Source: Verrucomicrobiaceae bacterium UBA2429
GTDB taxonomy: Bacteria > Verrucomicrobiota > Verrucomicrobiia > Verrucomicrobiales > Verrucomicrobiaceae
Assembly: GCA_002343505.1 (NCBI GenBank)
Contig: DDQZ01000067.1
Location: 340-64,339, forward strand
DNA length: 64,000 bases
Direction: 5' to 3'
A program made the position numbers and the translations under genes. Of this stretch, positions 17,601 through 26,185 are shown in pieces. Every line of letters starts with the position of its first letter. Positions within the stretch are counted from its first letter, which is position 1. Below the pieces are notes generated by a model. It did not search any database. It saw only the letters and a program-made list of their open reading frames with translations, and was not told the origin of the DNA.

Positions 17601-17855
17601 CTGCGGCCCATTTTGATGACCTCCATCGCCTTCATCGCGGGGGTCTATCCCCTCGTCGTCTCCACCGGCGCGGGCGCCGAAATGCGCCGCGCCATGGGCA
17701 CCGCCGTCTTTGCCGGCATGATTGGCGTCACCCTGCTCGGGCTGTTTTTGACGCCGGTGTTTTATGTGCTGGTGATGAAGCTGGGCTGGAAAAAAGCCGC
17801 CCGTCCATCCGCCACAGAAGCTCCGCCAGCCGAAGCCCTCCACAGCGCCTCCTGA
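14667..17855 (+). CDS. RND multidrug efflux pump, HAE1 family (AcrB/MexF type)
   Basis: A 1062-aa proton-driven inner-membrane pump. The N-terminus NFSSFFITRPIFAGVLSLLIF is the first membrane helix of HAE1 pumps. There are twelve expected membrane segments in two halves, with large periplasmic loops between TM1-2 and TM7-8. The proton-relay Asp pair is in AIGIVVDDAIVVVENVER (TM4), and the matching TM10-11 region has GLACKNAILIVEFAKE, with the relay Lys. Full length with all conserved features. It lies between its adaptor (36 nt upstream) and outer-membrane factor (11 nt downstream). Substrates cannot be predicted, but the MexF-like pattern suggests small hydrophobic compounds. Confidence 0.95.
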   Translation: MNFSSFFITRPIFAGVLSLLIFILGAISLFQLPISEYPEVAPPTVIVTATYPGANPKTIAETVASPIEQAINGVENMLYMSSQSTANGVMTLTVTFKLGTDLDLAQVQVQNRVSQVLPKLPEEVRQFGVTTVKSSPDLTLVVHLLSPNDRYDELYLRNYATLNVKDELARLPGVGQVQIFGGGEYAMRVWIDPDKAAARGLTSSDIVAAIREQNVQVASGVIGQQPVKKDVPFELTINAKGRLVSEEEFESIIVKVGPQGEKLRLKDLARIEMGSSEYALRSLINNKRAVGIPIFQLPGANALSLSQSVRAKMQELKQKFPEGVDYAIAYDPTVFVDKSIDAVIHTLLEAVLLVVLVVVVFLQTWRASIIPLAAVPVSLVGTFAVMHMLGFSINNLSLFGLVLAIGIVVDDAIVVVENVERNIRNGLRPLEATRQAMKEVTGPIIATTLVLCAVFIPTAFISGLSGQFYKQFAVTIAISTVISSIVSLTLSPALSTVLLHAHDEKKDLVSRLIDFLFGWFFRPFNRFFEWSSNLYVGFVRQLIRFSVIALAVYGALVWATWKGFQIVPTGFVPGQDKQYLVGFAQLPDGASLDRTEDVMRRMSEIALAHPGVKDAIAFPGLSIHGFSISPNSGIVFVGLDDFEERGSAELSGDAIAGALNGKFAAIQDAMVLVLSPPPVNGIGTSDGFKLMIQDRGDQGYAALYQATQALVGAAYGSGKLHQVYSGYTVNVPQLEADVDREKAKMQGVPLANLFETMQINLGSLYVNDFNRFGRTYQVIAQAEPQFRDDVKDITRLKTRNMSGDMVPIGSLVKVSESFGPDRVTHYNGVLAADLNGAPLPPLSSGQGEAVITELAEKNLPPGFEFQWTDLTYQKIIAGNTAVFVYPLCILLVFMVLAAQYESLRLPLAIVLIVPLCLLFALAGVFLAGGDNNIFTQIGFIVLIGLACKNAILIVEFAKEKFEHGATAFEAALEACRLRLRPILMTSIAFIAGVYPLVVSTGAGAEMRRAMGTAVFAGMIGVTLLGLFLTPVFYVLVMKLGWKKAARPSATEAPPAEALHSAS

Positions 17856-17866
17856 ATCCATACGCC

Positions 17867-19378
17867 ATGCGAATTTTTCATCTGCTTGCCATTCTCGCCA
17901 TCCCGGCTTTTGCCCAGGTCGGCCCGGACTACGAGCGCCCCGCCAGCGCCGTGCCACCGAAGTTCAAAGGCGTCACCTGGCGCGCCGCGTCACCCGCCGC
18001 GCATTTGCCGAAAGGAGAATGGTGGAAGGTCTTTCGCGACTCGAAGCTCAACGATCTCATGGCCCGCGCCACAGCGGGGAACCAGGACCTCAAAGCCGCG
18101 CTCGCCCGCTTTGACCAGGCCCGTGCCACCGCCCGCATGGCTCGGGCGGACTTCCTGCCGGGGGTGAGCCTGCCCTTGACCGCCGAGCGCCAGCGCACCT
18201 CGGAGAACCAGCCCTCGCCCATCCCGCTCAACGGCCTGCGCTATGACGGCCCTGCTTACAATGCCATGGCCGACTTCAGTTGGGAGCTGGACCTGTGGGG
18301 AAAGATCCGCCGCCAAAACGAGGGCGCGCGCGCCGATGCCGAAGCTGCCGCCGACGCGGTGCATAATGTCCTGCTCGGCATCCAGGCCGAGCTGGCCTCC
18401 AGCTACTTCCAGCTCCGCGCGCTCGACCAGGAAATCCGCCTCGTCCGCGAGGCCGTGGCCCTGCGCGGCGAGGCGCTGAAGATCGCCCAGGCGCGCGTGC
18501 TGGCCGGTGCCGGCAGCGAGCTGGAGCAGGCTCAGGCCGAGACCGAGGTGGCCAGCGCCGAGGCCGAGATATCCACCCTCCAGGCGCGGCGTGACCAGTA
18601 TGAAAACGCCATCGCCATTCTCACCGGCAGCTCAGCCGCCAGCTTTCGCATCGTTGCCGGCGGCGCGCCGCCCGCCCCGCCGGGCCTGCCCGCCGGCGTG
18701 CCGAGTGATCTGCTGGAGCGCCGGCCGGACATCTCCAGCGCCGAGCGCCAGCTCGCCGCCGCCACCGCGCGCATCGGCGTGGCGCGCGCGCAGTTCTTCC
18801 CCAGCATCCGCCTGCTCGGGCGCGGCGGCTACCAGAGCATGGACCTCGACGCCCTCCTGGAACCCGCCTCCCTCATGTGGAGCTACGGCCCCAGCATCAG
18901 CGTGCCGCTTTTCGCCGGAGGCAAAAACCGCTTCAACCTGCAAAAAGCCCGCGCCGTGCATGACGAGGCCCTGGCCGGCTGGCGCCAGGCCTTCCTCACC
19001 GCCGTGGCCGACGTGGAGACCAGTCTCTCCTCCATCCAAAATCTGGCGACCACCTCCGCTGCCCAGCAGCGCGCACGCCAAAGCGCCGAGCGCGCCGCCT
19101 CCCTGGCGAAGACGCGCTACGAGGCCGGCACCAGCCCCTACCTCGACGTCATCGAGGCCAACCGCACCGCCCTCGCCATGCAGCGCGCCACCGCCCAGAC
19201 CGCCGGGCAGCGCCTCGCCGCCGCAGTCTCGCTGATCAAAGCCCTCGGCGGCGGCTGGGAGGCCACCGCTCCGCTGCCAGCGCCTGCTCCAGATCCGTCC
19301 GCGCAAATCATGCCGGATGATGAGTCACGGCGCGGGTTGCTCAGCCGTCTCAAGGGCTTCATCAGGTGGAGGGAATAA
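17867..19378 (+). CDS. Outer-membrane efflux factor (NodT/OprM family)
   Basis: A 503-aa TolC-like channel completing the tripartite pump. The start is the ATG at 17867, giving a signal peptide (FHLLAILAIPAFA) followed by VGPDYERP, the typical mature start of NodT factors. Unlike most relatives there is no Cys at the cleavage site, so it is probably not lipidated. Two repeated OEP halves (about 65-255 and 275-465) show the usual long Ala/Gln-rich helices (YFQLRALDQEIRLVREAV, then RFNLQKARAVHDEALAGW) and the PSDLLERRPDISSAERQL linker. The gene begins 11 nt after the pump stop. Confidence 0.93.
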   Translation: MRIFHLLAILAIPAFAQVGPDYERPASAVPPKFKGVTWRAASPAAHLPKGEWWKVFRDSKLNDLMARATAGNQDLKAALARFDQARATARMARADFLPGVSLPLTAERQRTSENQPSPIPLNGLRYDGPAYNAMADFSWELDLWGKIRRQNEGARADAEAAADAVHNVLLGIQAELASSYFQLRALDQEIRLVREAVALRGEALKIAQARVLAGAGSELEQAQAETEVASAEAEISTLQARRDQYENAIAILTGSSAASFRIVAGGAPPAPPGLPAGVPSDLLERRPDISSAERQLAAATARIGVARAQFFPSIRLLGRGGYQSMDLDALLEPASLMWSYGPSISVPLFAGGKNRFNLQKARAVHDEALAGWRQAFLTAVADVETSLSSIQNLATTSAAQQRARQSAERAASLAKTRYEAGTSPYLDVIEANRTALAMQRATAQTAGQRLAAAVSLIKALGGGWEATAPLPAPAPDPSAQIMPDDESRRGLLSRLKGFIRWRE

Positions 19379-19445
19379 GGCCGGCCCATTGATCAAAGAG
19401 GTTCGCGCGCTTGACAGCCGGGCGCGAGACTTGAACATGGCGCGC

Positions 19446-20612
19446 ATGAAAACCCGCGCCGCCCTAGTCCATGCGTTTATGACCCTCGCCAGCATCCAGG
19501 CCGCTGACTGGCCGCAGTTCCGGGGCGTGAACGGCTCCGCGATTTCATCGGAAGCGGCTCCGGGTCCGAAACTGAAGGTGGCATGGGAAAAGGAGCTGCC
19601 CGGTCGCGGTCTCAGCAGCCCGATTGTCATCGGCGGAAAAGTCTTCCTCACCGCGTCAAGCGGGCCGGACCAGTCGAACCTGCATGTGTTCTGCTTTGCC
19701 GCGGCAGACGGCGCGGTGATCTGGGAGCGTGTGATGAAGGCCACTGGCCGGACGATGGCCCATAACAAAACCAGCGTGGCGGCGCCAACAATGTGCGGGG
19801 ACTCGGAGAAAGTCTTCGCCCTCTTTTCGTCGAACGACCTTTTCGCCTTCGACCACTCGGGCAACCTGCTCTGGCTGCGCGGTCTGACCTTTGATTATGC
19901 CAACGCCAGCAACAGCCTCGGCATGGCGTCATCCCCGGTGCTCGCGGGCGACACCCTGGTGGTGCAGAGCGAGAACGACAGCGAATCCATCGCGCTAGGT
20001 CTCGACGCGGCCACGGGAGTGAACCGCTGGAAGAAGGAAAGGCCGAAAGCGGCGAACTGGACCAGCGCGGTCGTGTGGAAAGACACCGTGGCGCTGCAAT
20101 CCAGCAAGGGCCTCACCGGCATCAACCCGCGCACCGGCGAGATCGAATGGGACTACACCGACGGCGCGGCCACCATCCCCAGCGCCGCGCTCACTGAAAC
20201 GGCCATCTATGTGCCGTCCAACGGCGTCACCGCGCTCGCGCCAGAAAAAGGCGCCGCGTCGCAGCTCTGGCGGGCGGAAGGCTTGAAACCGGGCACGGGC
20301 AGCCCGCTTGTCATCGGCGACTCGCTCTTTGTGCTCAACAGCGCGGGCATCCTTATCAAGGCCTCGACCAGGAACGGCGATGAGTCCTGGAAGCTCCGGC
20401 TCAAGGGTCCCTTCAGCGGATCGCCCGTGGCAGCGGGCAAGTATGTTTACATCGGCGGCGAGCGCGGCGATTTCCAAGTGGTGGACACCACCGCGCCGGA
20501 AGGGGAGATCGTACACACGGTGGAATTGAAGGACCCGATCCTGAGCACACCCGCGATCAGCGACGGCGCGGTTTACATCCGCAGCGACAAAAGGCTCTGG
20601 CAACTGAGATGA
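19446..20612 (+). CDS. Secreted PQQ-like beta-propeller repeat protein
   Basis: A 388-aa protein with a signal peptide (MKTRAALVHAFMTLASIQA) and then ADWPQFRGVNGSA, the standard opening of outer-membrane/periplasmic PQQ-like propellers in Planctomycetes and Verrucomicrobia. Repeated blade motifs with VAWEKELPG, GKVFLTA, DGAVIWERV, NLLWLRGL and TGEIEWDY are visible. It resembles BamB-like propellers but lacks the PQQ-dehydrogenase active site, so no enzymatic role is claimed. ATG at 19437 is an alternative start three codons upstream. It follows the efflux operon by 67 nt on the same strand, probably as a separate unit, and is convergent with the DUF2062 gene (8 bp). Confidence 0.85.
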   Translation: MKTRAALVHAFMTLASIQAADWPQFRGVNGSAISSEAAPGPKLKVAWEKELPGRGLSSPIVIGGKVFLTASSGPDQSNLHVFCFAAADGAVIWERVMKATGRTMAHNKTSVAAPTMCGDSEKVFALFSSNDLFAFDHSGNLLWLRGLTFDYANASNSLGMASSPVLAGDTLVVQSENDSESIALGLDAATGVNRWKKERPKAANWTSAVVWKDTVALQSSKGLTGINPRTGEIEWDYTDGAATIPSAALTETAIYVPSNGVTALAPEKGAASQLWRAEGLKPGTGSPLVIGDSLFVLNSAGILIKASTRNGDESWKLRLKGPFSGSPVAAGKYVYIGGERGDFQVVDTTAPEGEIVHTVELKDPILSTPAISDGAVYIRSDKRLWQLR

Positions 20613-20620
20613 GAAAAATC

Positions 20621-21199
20621 TCAAGCCGCCTCCTGGGAGCGGCGCAGGCGGCGGCGGCGGAACCATGCCAGCGCGGCGGGCCGCAGGCGCGCGTGGAGGA
20701 AAAACACCAGCAGGTAAACCATGATGCCGGCCAGGATGATGTTCACGGACATGCCCAGGATGAAGCTTTTTCCCCACATCAGGGCGTTCATGCTTTTTTC
20801 ATTGATGTCAGCCACCTCGTCCACCTCGATCTCGGGCCGCACCAGCAGGCCGCCCATGCGCAGATTCAGAAAAAACAGGAAGGGCCAGAAAAATGTCAGA
20901 CTGGCGCCGCCCGCCAGCCCGGCGATCACATTCCCGCCGAATATCCGGGCCACAAACCCGGATACCAGCACGCCCAGACCAAAGGTGGGTATAAAATTGA
21001 TCACCATCCCCAGCGCAAACCCGCGCGCCACGCGCTCGCTGGCGTCCTTCACACGAAAGACGCGCAGGGCGAGGGATTTGACGCCGCGGCGGAAACGAAA
21101 CCACTGACGCTGGAAAGCCTGGAGGGTTGACGAGATCAATTTGGCAGGGGGTGGCGCGAACATACGCCTCGCGGAGCCCGGTTCAATGACAGTGTGCAA
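20621..21199 (-). CDS. DUF2062 integral membrane protein
   Basis: A 192-aa inner-membrane protein. The core GFALGMVINFIPTFGLGVLVSGFVAR around residue 60 is the DUF2062 signature, followed by an Asn/Gly-rich loop (GGNVIAGLAGGASLTFFWPFLFF) and a third membrane segment at about 145-170 ending in a strongly basic tail (RRRRLRR). Proteins of this family are often linked to polysaccharide or glycosyltransferase genes; here the neighbours give no such hint. It lies 15 nt downstream of the FabG-like gene and probably shares its transcript. Confidence 0.82.
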   Translation of the reverse strand: MHTVIEPGSARRMFAPPPAKLISSTLQAFQRQWFRFRRGVKSLALRVFRVKDASERVARGFALGMVINFIPTFGLGVLVSGFVARIFGGNVIAGLAGGASLTFFWPFLFFLNLRMGGLLVRPEIEVDEVADINEKSMNALMWGKSFILGMSVNIILAGIMVYLLVFFLHARLRPAALAWFRRRRLRRSQEAA

Positions 21200-21214
21200 A
21201 GCTGAATCATATTT

Positions 21215-21973
21215 TCATCCGCGCCAGCCGCCGTTGATCTCGATGGTCTGGCCCGTGACATAGGACGCGAGCGGCGAGCACAGAAAAAGCACGACATTCG
21301 CCACCTCCTCCGGCGCGCCGAACCGTCCGAGCGGGATGTTTTTCAGCATTTCAGCGCGCACGTTTTCTGGAATGGTGGCGGCCATGCTCGTCTCAATCAC
21401 ACCCGGCGCCACCGAATTGGCGCGGATGTTTTTGCGCGCGGCCTCGCGGCTGAGCACGCGCATCATGGCCTGCACGCCGGCCTTGGCGGCGGCATAGTTG
21501 GCCTGGCCGAAAAAACCCTGGATCGCGGCGATGCTGCCGAAACTGACGATGGCGCCGCCTTCGCGCATGACCTCCAGGCCATGCTTGCAGCAGTTGAACA
21601 CGCCGGAGAGGTTCACCGATAGCACGTCATCCCATTCCTCACGGCTCATTTTTGAAATCGTGCGGTCCCGGAGGATGGCGGCGTTGTTGATGAGAAAGTC
21701 CAGCCCGCCATGGCGCGCCTGCGCCTCGCCCATCATCGCGCGCACCTGGGATGAGTCGGAGACATCCGCCTCGAAAATCCACGCGCTGTCCGTGCGGGCC
21801 AGGTTCAGCTCCTCCGCCAGAGCCTCCGCGTCCAAAAGAGTGCCGGGCAGACCGGGATGGTTGATGATGACCGTGGCGCCGGCCTTATGAAAGGTGCGGG
21901 CGATTTGCGCTCCGATGCCCTGGGAGGCTCCGGTGATGAGGGCGGTTTTGCCGCTGAGGTCGAGTGAAATCAT
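21215..21973 (-). CDS. Short-chain dehydrogenase/reductase, FabG-like 3-oxoacyl-ACP reductase
   Basis: A 252-aa classical SDR with NAD(P)-binding [10 protein letters not shown] near residue 14, the NNAA motif (INNAAILRD), catalytic Ser in VSFGSIAA and YAAAKAG with catalytic Tyr and Lys, and the C-terminal [12 protein letters not shown] typical of FabG enzymes. It could be the fatty-acid synthesis reductase or a paralogue; no fab cluster (acpP, fabD, fabF) is next to it, so a specific gene name is withheld. ATG start at 21973. The DUF2062 gene follows at 15 nt on the same strand. Confidence 0.88.
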   Translation of the reverse strand: MISLDLSGKTALITGASQGIGAQIARTFHKAGATVIINHPGLPGTLLDAEALAEELNLARTDSAWIFEADVSDSSQVRAMMGEAQARHGGLDFLINNAAILRDRTISKMSREEWDDVLSVNLSGVFNCCKHGLEVMREGGAIVSFGSIAAIQGFFGQANYAAAKAGVQAMMRVLSREAARKNIRANSVAPGVIETSMAATIPENVRAEMLKNIPLGRFGAPEEVANVVLFLCSPLASYVTGQTIEINGGWRG

Positions 21974-22155
21974 GGGCTATTCAAACGCCGCATCCCGGCG
22001 CGCTTGAGGAAAAAATCCTCCGGTGATCTCTCCGTTGACGCCGCCTGCCTGCGGTGACAGCATCCGCCGCGCGCCACGGATGATTTTTCCATGATCCACC
22101 GCGCCAAGCATCAACGTTCCCCTCCAACGTGAATCCTCCACCCGCAAAAAAACAC

Positions 22156-22713
22156 ATGACCTGGCTTACCTTCGCGCTTCTGACCGTTCTCTCCTGGGGT
22201 GTTTATGGCGTCATCCTGCACAAGGGGCGCGGCTTCATGCCCATGGGAGCGGAGACGCCGCACGCGGGGCTGAAGGCCTTTCTTTTTGTCTGCATCGCCT
22301 ACGCCGTGATCGGCGCCGTGGCCGCCCTGGTGCTCAAAGCGCGCGGCTCGGACTGGAGCTTCACCAGCTCCGGCATCTCATGGAGCCTCATTGCAGGTCT
22401 CGCGGGCGCTTTCGGCGCGCTTGCGCTGGTGCTGGCGCTCGGCGCGGCGGCCACGCCCGCGGCGAAGGGTGGCGGCGGATTCGGCCTTGCGGCGGCGGCG
22501 GCTGTCATGCCCATCGTTTTCGCGGGCGCGCCGATTGTAAACACGATCACGGCCATGCTCATCCACCCGCCCGAAGGTGGATGGTCCAAACTTCCCCTGC
22601 CCTTCATCGCGGGCTGCGTGCTGGCGGCGGGCGGCGCTTTCCTGGTGGCAAAGTTCGCCCCTTCCAACACGGGCACGCCGGCGCACACCACGCACGCTCA
22701 GCCCGGCAAGTGA
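22156..22713 (+). CDS. EamA/DMT-like integral membrane protein
   Basis: About 185 aa with five likely membrane helices (TWLTFALLTVLSWGVYGVIL, a second at the KAFLFVCIAYAVIGAVAALV stretch, then two Gly/Ala-rich helices and a last one at FIAGCVLAAGGAFLVA). The overall pattern resembles a half-size drug/metabolite transporter, but no substrate motif is clear. A GTG at 22129 would add nine residues; neither start has a clear ribosome binding site, and the ATG that opens the first helix is preferred. It is followed at 43 nt by the CCA-adding enzyme gene on the same strand. Function unknown. Confidence 0.65.
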   Translation: MTWLTFALLTVLSWGVYGVILHKGRGFMPMGAETPHAGLKAFLFVCIAYAVIGAVAALVLKARGSDWSFTSSGISWSLIAGLAGAFGALALVLALGAAATPAAKGGGGFGLAAAAAVMPIVFAGAPIVNTITAMLIHPPEGGWSKLPLPFIAGCVLAAGGAFLVAKFAPSNTGTPAHTTHAQPGK

Positions 22714-22756
22714 CTTTTTCCCCGGACGCGCCGCCGCAGCGCGGCGCGCTCATCTG

Positions 22757-24097
22757 ATGCTCGACACCGCTGTTCAAATCATCCAGACCCTGCGCGCGGC
22801 GGGTCATGAGGCGCTGCTGGCGGGCGGCTGCGTGCGGGACTTCCTGCTCGGCAAGGATCCCAAGGACTACGATGTGGCCACCAGCGCCACGCCGGAGCAG
22901 GTGGCGGCGCTTTTTCCCGGCGCGCGAACGGTGGGCGCGCATTTCGGCGTGGTCATTGTCCGGCTCGGGGAAGACCACGTCGAGGTGGCCACCTTCCGCA
23001 CCGACGGCAGTTACAAAGACGGACGCCGCCCGCAGACGGTGACTTTTTCCACGCCGGAGGAGGACGCGAAGCGCAGGGACTTCACCATCAACGGCATCTT
23101 CCGCGACCCTGTGAATGAGCGTGTCATTGATTTTGTGGGCGGCCTGGAGGACCTGCGCGCGGGCGTGCTGCGCGCCATCGGCGATCCGCATCTGCGCTTC
23201 GAAGAGGACCGTCTGCGCCTGCTGCGCGCGGTGCGTTTTGCCACGGTGCTGGATTTCCAAATCGAGCCGGAGACATGGAAGGCCGTGCGCTCCCACGCGG
23301 CTGGAATCGGCGATGTCAGCGCCGAGCGCATCCGCGACGAGCTGGTGAAAATTTTCCTGCATCCGCATCGGCTGCGCGGTTTTGACCTGCTGGTCGGGAG
23401 CGGCCTCATGGCGCATGTGCTGCCGGAAATCCTGACCCTGCAGGGCGTGGAGCAGCCCCCGCAATGGCATCCCGAGGGGGATGTCTTTGTCCACACACGC
23501 CTCATGCTCAGCCTGCTGCCGGAGCAGGTCTCGCTGCCGCTGGTGCTCTCCGTGCTGCTGCACGACATCGCCAAACCCGCGACTTTCACCGTGGACGAGA
23601 CGGGGCGCATCCGCTTCAACGGCCATGACAAACTGGGCGCGGAGATGAGCGCGGAGATTTTGAGGAGGCTGAAATTCCCCAACGATGTCATCGAGCCTGT
23701 GACCACGATTGTGGAGCACCACATGGGCTTCAAAGACGTGAAAAAGATGCGCAAGAGCACCCTGCGCCGCATGATGGCCCGGCCCACCTGGGAGGACGAG
23801 CTGGCCCTGCACCGCGTGGACTGCCTCGGCTCGAACGGGCTGCTGGACAATTACGAGTTCATGGTCGAGCGGCGGGAGGAGTTCACCCGCCAGCCAGTGC
23901 TGCCGCTGTGGCTGGTGAACGGTGGCGACCTCATCAAAGCGGGTTTTGAACCCGGCCCTGAGCTTGGCAAGGCGCTCACCGCGGTGCAGAACGCGCAGCT
24001 CGACGGCGTGGTGACGACGCGCGAGGAGGCTCTGGCCTGGGTGGCGGAGAACACGGGCAGAATGCCCGGCTCACATGACTCAGGCGGGGACGCCTGA
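22757..24097 (+). CDS. cca: CCA tRNA nucleotidyltransferase / poly(A)-polymerase-type enzyme
   Basis: A 446-aa class II nucleotidyltransferase that adds or repairs the 3' CCA of tRNA (some relatives are poly(A) polymerases; the sequence does not separate them). The head motif LAGGCVRDFLLGKDPKDYDVATSA has the GG plus DxD catalytic signature, followed by KRRDFTINGIF, EEDRLRLLRAVRFA and an HD-type segment (SVLLHDIAKP, then GHDKLGAEMS) in the C-terminal half. The start is the ATG at 22757; the upstream open frame overlaps the previous gene and is not conserved. It ends 1 nt before the convergent pgm stop, inside a hairpin. Confidence 0.9.
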   Translation: MLDTAVQIIQTLRAAGHEALLAGGCVRDFLLGKDPKDYDVATSATPEQVAALFPGARTVGAHFGVVIVRLGEDHVEVATFRTDGSYKDGRRPQTVTFSTPEEDAKRRDFTINGIFRDPVNERVIDFVGGLEDLRAGVLRAIGDPHLRFEEDRLRLLRAVRFATVLDFQIEPETWKAVRSHAAGIGDVSAERIRDELVKIFLHPHRLRGFDLLVGSGLMAHVLPEILTLQGVEQPPQWHPEGDVFVHTRLMLSLLPEQVSLPLVLSVLLHDIAKPATFTVDETGRIRFNGHDKLGAEMSAEILRRLKFPNDVIEPVTTIVEHHMGFKDVKKMRKSTLRRMMARPTWEDELALHRVDCLGSNGLLDNYEFMVERREEFTRQPVLPLWLVNGGDLIKAGFEPGPELGKALTAVQNAQLDGVVTTREEALAWVAENTGRMPGSHDSGGDA

Positions 24098-24098
24098 G
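24079..24098. terminator. Perfect hairpin shared by convergent cca and pgm ends
   Basis: CTCAGGCG (24079-24086) pairs perfectly with CGCCTGAG (24091-24098) around a GGGA loop. The cca stop is at 24095-24097 and the pgm stop at 24099-24101, so the hairpin overlaps both gene ends. No T-tract follows on either strand, so it may be a bidirectional 3'-end stabiliser or a short palindromic repeat rather than a classical terminator. Confidence 0.55.
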
Positions 24099-26066
24099 CT
24101 ACTCCATCAGGCGGGATTCGATGTCCTTTTCCAACCAGGACCACATGGAATCGAGGGACGCGCGGACGCTGGTTTTGGCGGCGGCGAGCTCCTCGCTGGA
24201 AAGCCGGGTTCCCTCCGCGGGTGCCTTGCGGGCGAACATGTAGTACTTGATCTTCGGCTCGGTGCCGCTGGGCCGCACGGCGAAGCTGCGCCCGTCGGCG
24301 AGGTCCACGAAAAGCATCTTCTCAGTGGAGACCGGCTCGCCTTCCTCGTCCACAATGCCGGGCTTTCGGAAGTCCCTCACCCTGGCCACCACACAACCGT
24401 CCACCTGGGTCGGAGGATTGGCGCCGTAGCTGTCGGCAAGTTTGGCGATCTTTGCCGCGCCGGCGGCGCCCTCGAAGAACTTGCTTTTGTTCACCTCCAG
24501 GAAGTAGCCGGTCTCGCAATAGACCTCGTCGAGCAATCCGGCGACGGTGAGTCCGCGGCTGGCGGCATAGGCCGCCAGTTCGGCGAACATGACGACGGCG
24601 CCGTTGCCATCCTTGTCGCGGCTGAAGTCATCGCCCATGTAGCCGTAGCTCTCCTCGCCGCCGAAAACGAGGAATTTGCTGTGCTGGAGACGCGCCGAGC
24701 GGGATTCGGCGGCGCTGAGGTCGCGGTATTTGGCGCGGATGTCCTCCGGCAGCGCGGCCTCATATTTGGCCAGCTTGGAGCTGATCCACTTGAAGCCGGT
24801 GAGCGTGTTCACACACGGCACGCCGAAACGCGCGGCAATGGCATCCTGCATGGGGCTGGTGACGAAAGTTTTCAAAATGACGGCGTTTTTCCTGTTGGAC
24901 TCGTTGAGGATGCCGAGGTCAAACATCGTCTTGAGACGGTACCAGCACATGAGCGAGCCGGTCTGGTTGCCAGTGAGCAGGATCATTTTCCCGCCCGCGT
25001 CCCGCACACCCACGCCCATGCGGTCGCAGTCCGGGTCGGTGCCGATGACGATGTCCGCGCCCTCCTTGTCAGCCAGGTCCACGGCCATTTGCAAAGCCGG
25101 GGCATTTTCAGGATTGGGCGAGTCCACGGTGGGGAAGCGCCCGTCGCGCACGTCCTGCTCGGGCACGGTGAGGAAATTGAAGCCGAGGCGCCTCAGCAAA
25201 ACAGGAACGAGCACGCCGCCCGTGCCATGAAGCGCGGTGAAGACAATTTTGAGCGCGCGCGCCTTTTCATTCCGCAAAAGCTCAGGCTGAAGCATCATGG
25301 ACTGCACTTTGCCGAGATATTCCTCGTCCATCTCCGCGCCGAGCATGACCAGCCTGCCCTGCTCCGCCTCCGGCAGGGGCGTGTACTCCTCGTCGGTGAT
25401 GGACATGACCTCGCGGATGATGCCGCTGGCGTGCGGTTCGACGATGCCAGCGCCGTCGTTGAAATTCACCTTGAAGCCGTTGTCGTGCATGGGGTTGTGC
25501 GAGGCGGTGAGCATGACGCCCGCGTCGGCGCGCAGATGGCGCACGGCCAGGCTCATCTCGGGAGTGGCGCGGCAGCCGTCAAAAAGATGCACATCCACCC
25601 CGTTCTCGGTGGCAATGCGCGCGGCGTGTCTGGCGAAGTCCTCGGAGAAAAGCCGCGTGTCGTGGCTGATGACGATGGCCGGCCTGCCCGGCAGCGCGGC
25701 TTCGGCGCGATACTTTTTGATGTAGCTGACGAGACCGCGCGTGGCGCGTCCGACATTGTAGAAGTTCATGGCGTTTGTCCCCACGCACGGATGATCCGGC
25801 TTCTGACCGGGGCTGGCGGAGCCAAGCTCGGCCTTGGTGACAACCATGCCGATGGTCCGCCCGCGCAATCCGCCTGTGCCGAACTTCAAGGTCTGATAAA
25901 AGCGGTCGTCCAGCTCGCTCCAGTCCTTCGCGTCCACCAGTTCCTGGATGCTGTCCCGATAGACCTGACTTTTGCTGGCGGACAGCAGGGCCAGGCTGTT
26001 TTCCAGAGTGGATTTGAGGATCAGGTCCGCGTCAGCGGCGGCTTGGAGTTGGGCTTCAAGAGTCAT
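24099..26066 (-). CDS. Phosphoglucomutase / phosphomannomutase (alpha-D-phosphohexomutase family)
   Basis: A 655-aa enzyme interconverting hexose 1- and 6-phosphates. It has the phosphoserine loop TASHNPMHDNGFKVNF near residue 190, the Mg-binding loop DPDCDRMGVG near 345, the sugar-binding GGEESYGYMGDD and the C-terminal phosphate-binding RPSGTEPKIKYY. At 655 aa it belongs to the long PgcA-like group (typical 550-600) with an N-terminal extension. It would supply glucose-1-phosphate to GlgC about 4 kb away. It lies downstream of xylB on the same strand (119 nt gap) and is convergent with cca. Confidence 0.92.
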   Translation of the reverse strand: MTLEAQLQAAADADLILKSTLENSLALLSASKSQVYRDSIQELVDAKDWSELDDRFYQTLKFGTGGLRGRTIGMVVTKAELGSASPGQKPDHPCVGTNAMNFYNVGRATRGLVSYIKKYRAEAALPGRPAIVISHDTRLFSEDFARHAARIATENGVDVHLFDGCRATPEMSLAVRHLRADAGVMLTASHNPMHDNGFKVNFNDGAGIVEPHASGIIREVMSITDEEYTPLPEAEQGRLVMLGAEMDEEYLGKVQSMMLQPELLRNEKARALKIVFTALHGTGGVLVPVLLRRLGFNFLTVPEQDVRDGRFPTVDSPNPENAPALQMAVDLADKEGADIVIGTDPDCDRMGVGVRDAGGKMILLTGNQTGSLMCWYRLKTMFDLGILNESNRKNAVILKTFVTSPMQDAIAARFGVPCVNTLTGFKWISSKLAKYEAALPEDIRAKYRDLSAAESRSARLQHSKFLVFGGEESYGYMGDDFSRDKDGNGAVVMFAELAAYAASRGLTVAGLLDEVYCETGYFLEVNKSKFFEGAAGAAKIAKLADSYGANPPTQVDGCVVARVRDFRKPGIVDEEGEPVSTEKMLFVDLADGRSFAVRPSGTEPKIKYYMFARKAPAEGTRLSSEELAAAKTSVRASLDSMWSWLEKDIESRLME

Positions 26067-26185
26067 AAAGAGAGGCCGAGAATAGCGGCGGCGGGCGACT
26101 TGGCAATCACCGAAGCGGCCCGGAAATCACGCGCTCAAAAGCGCCCTCCGAAACGATGTGGAAGAACCTTTCCCGCCGGACTGCT

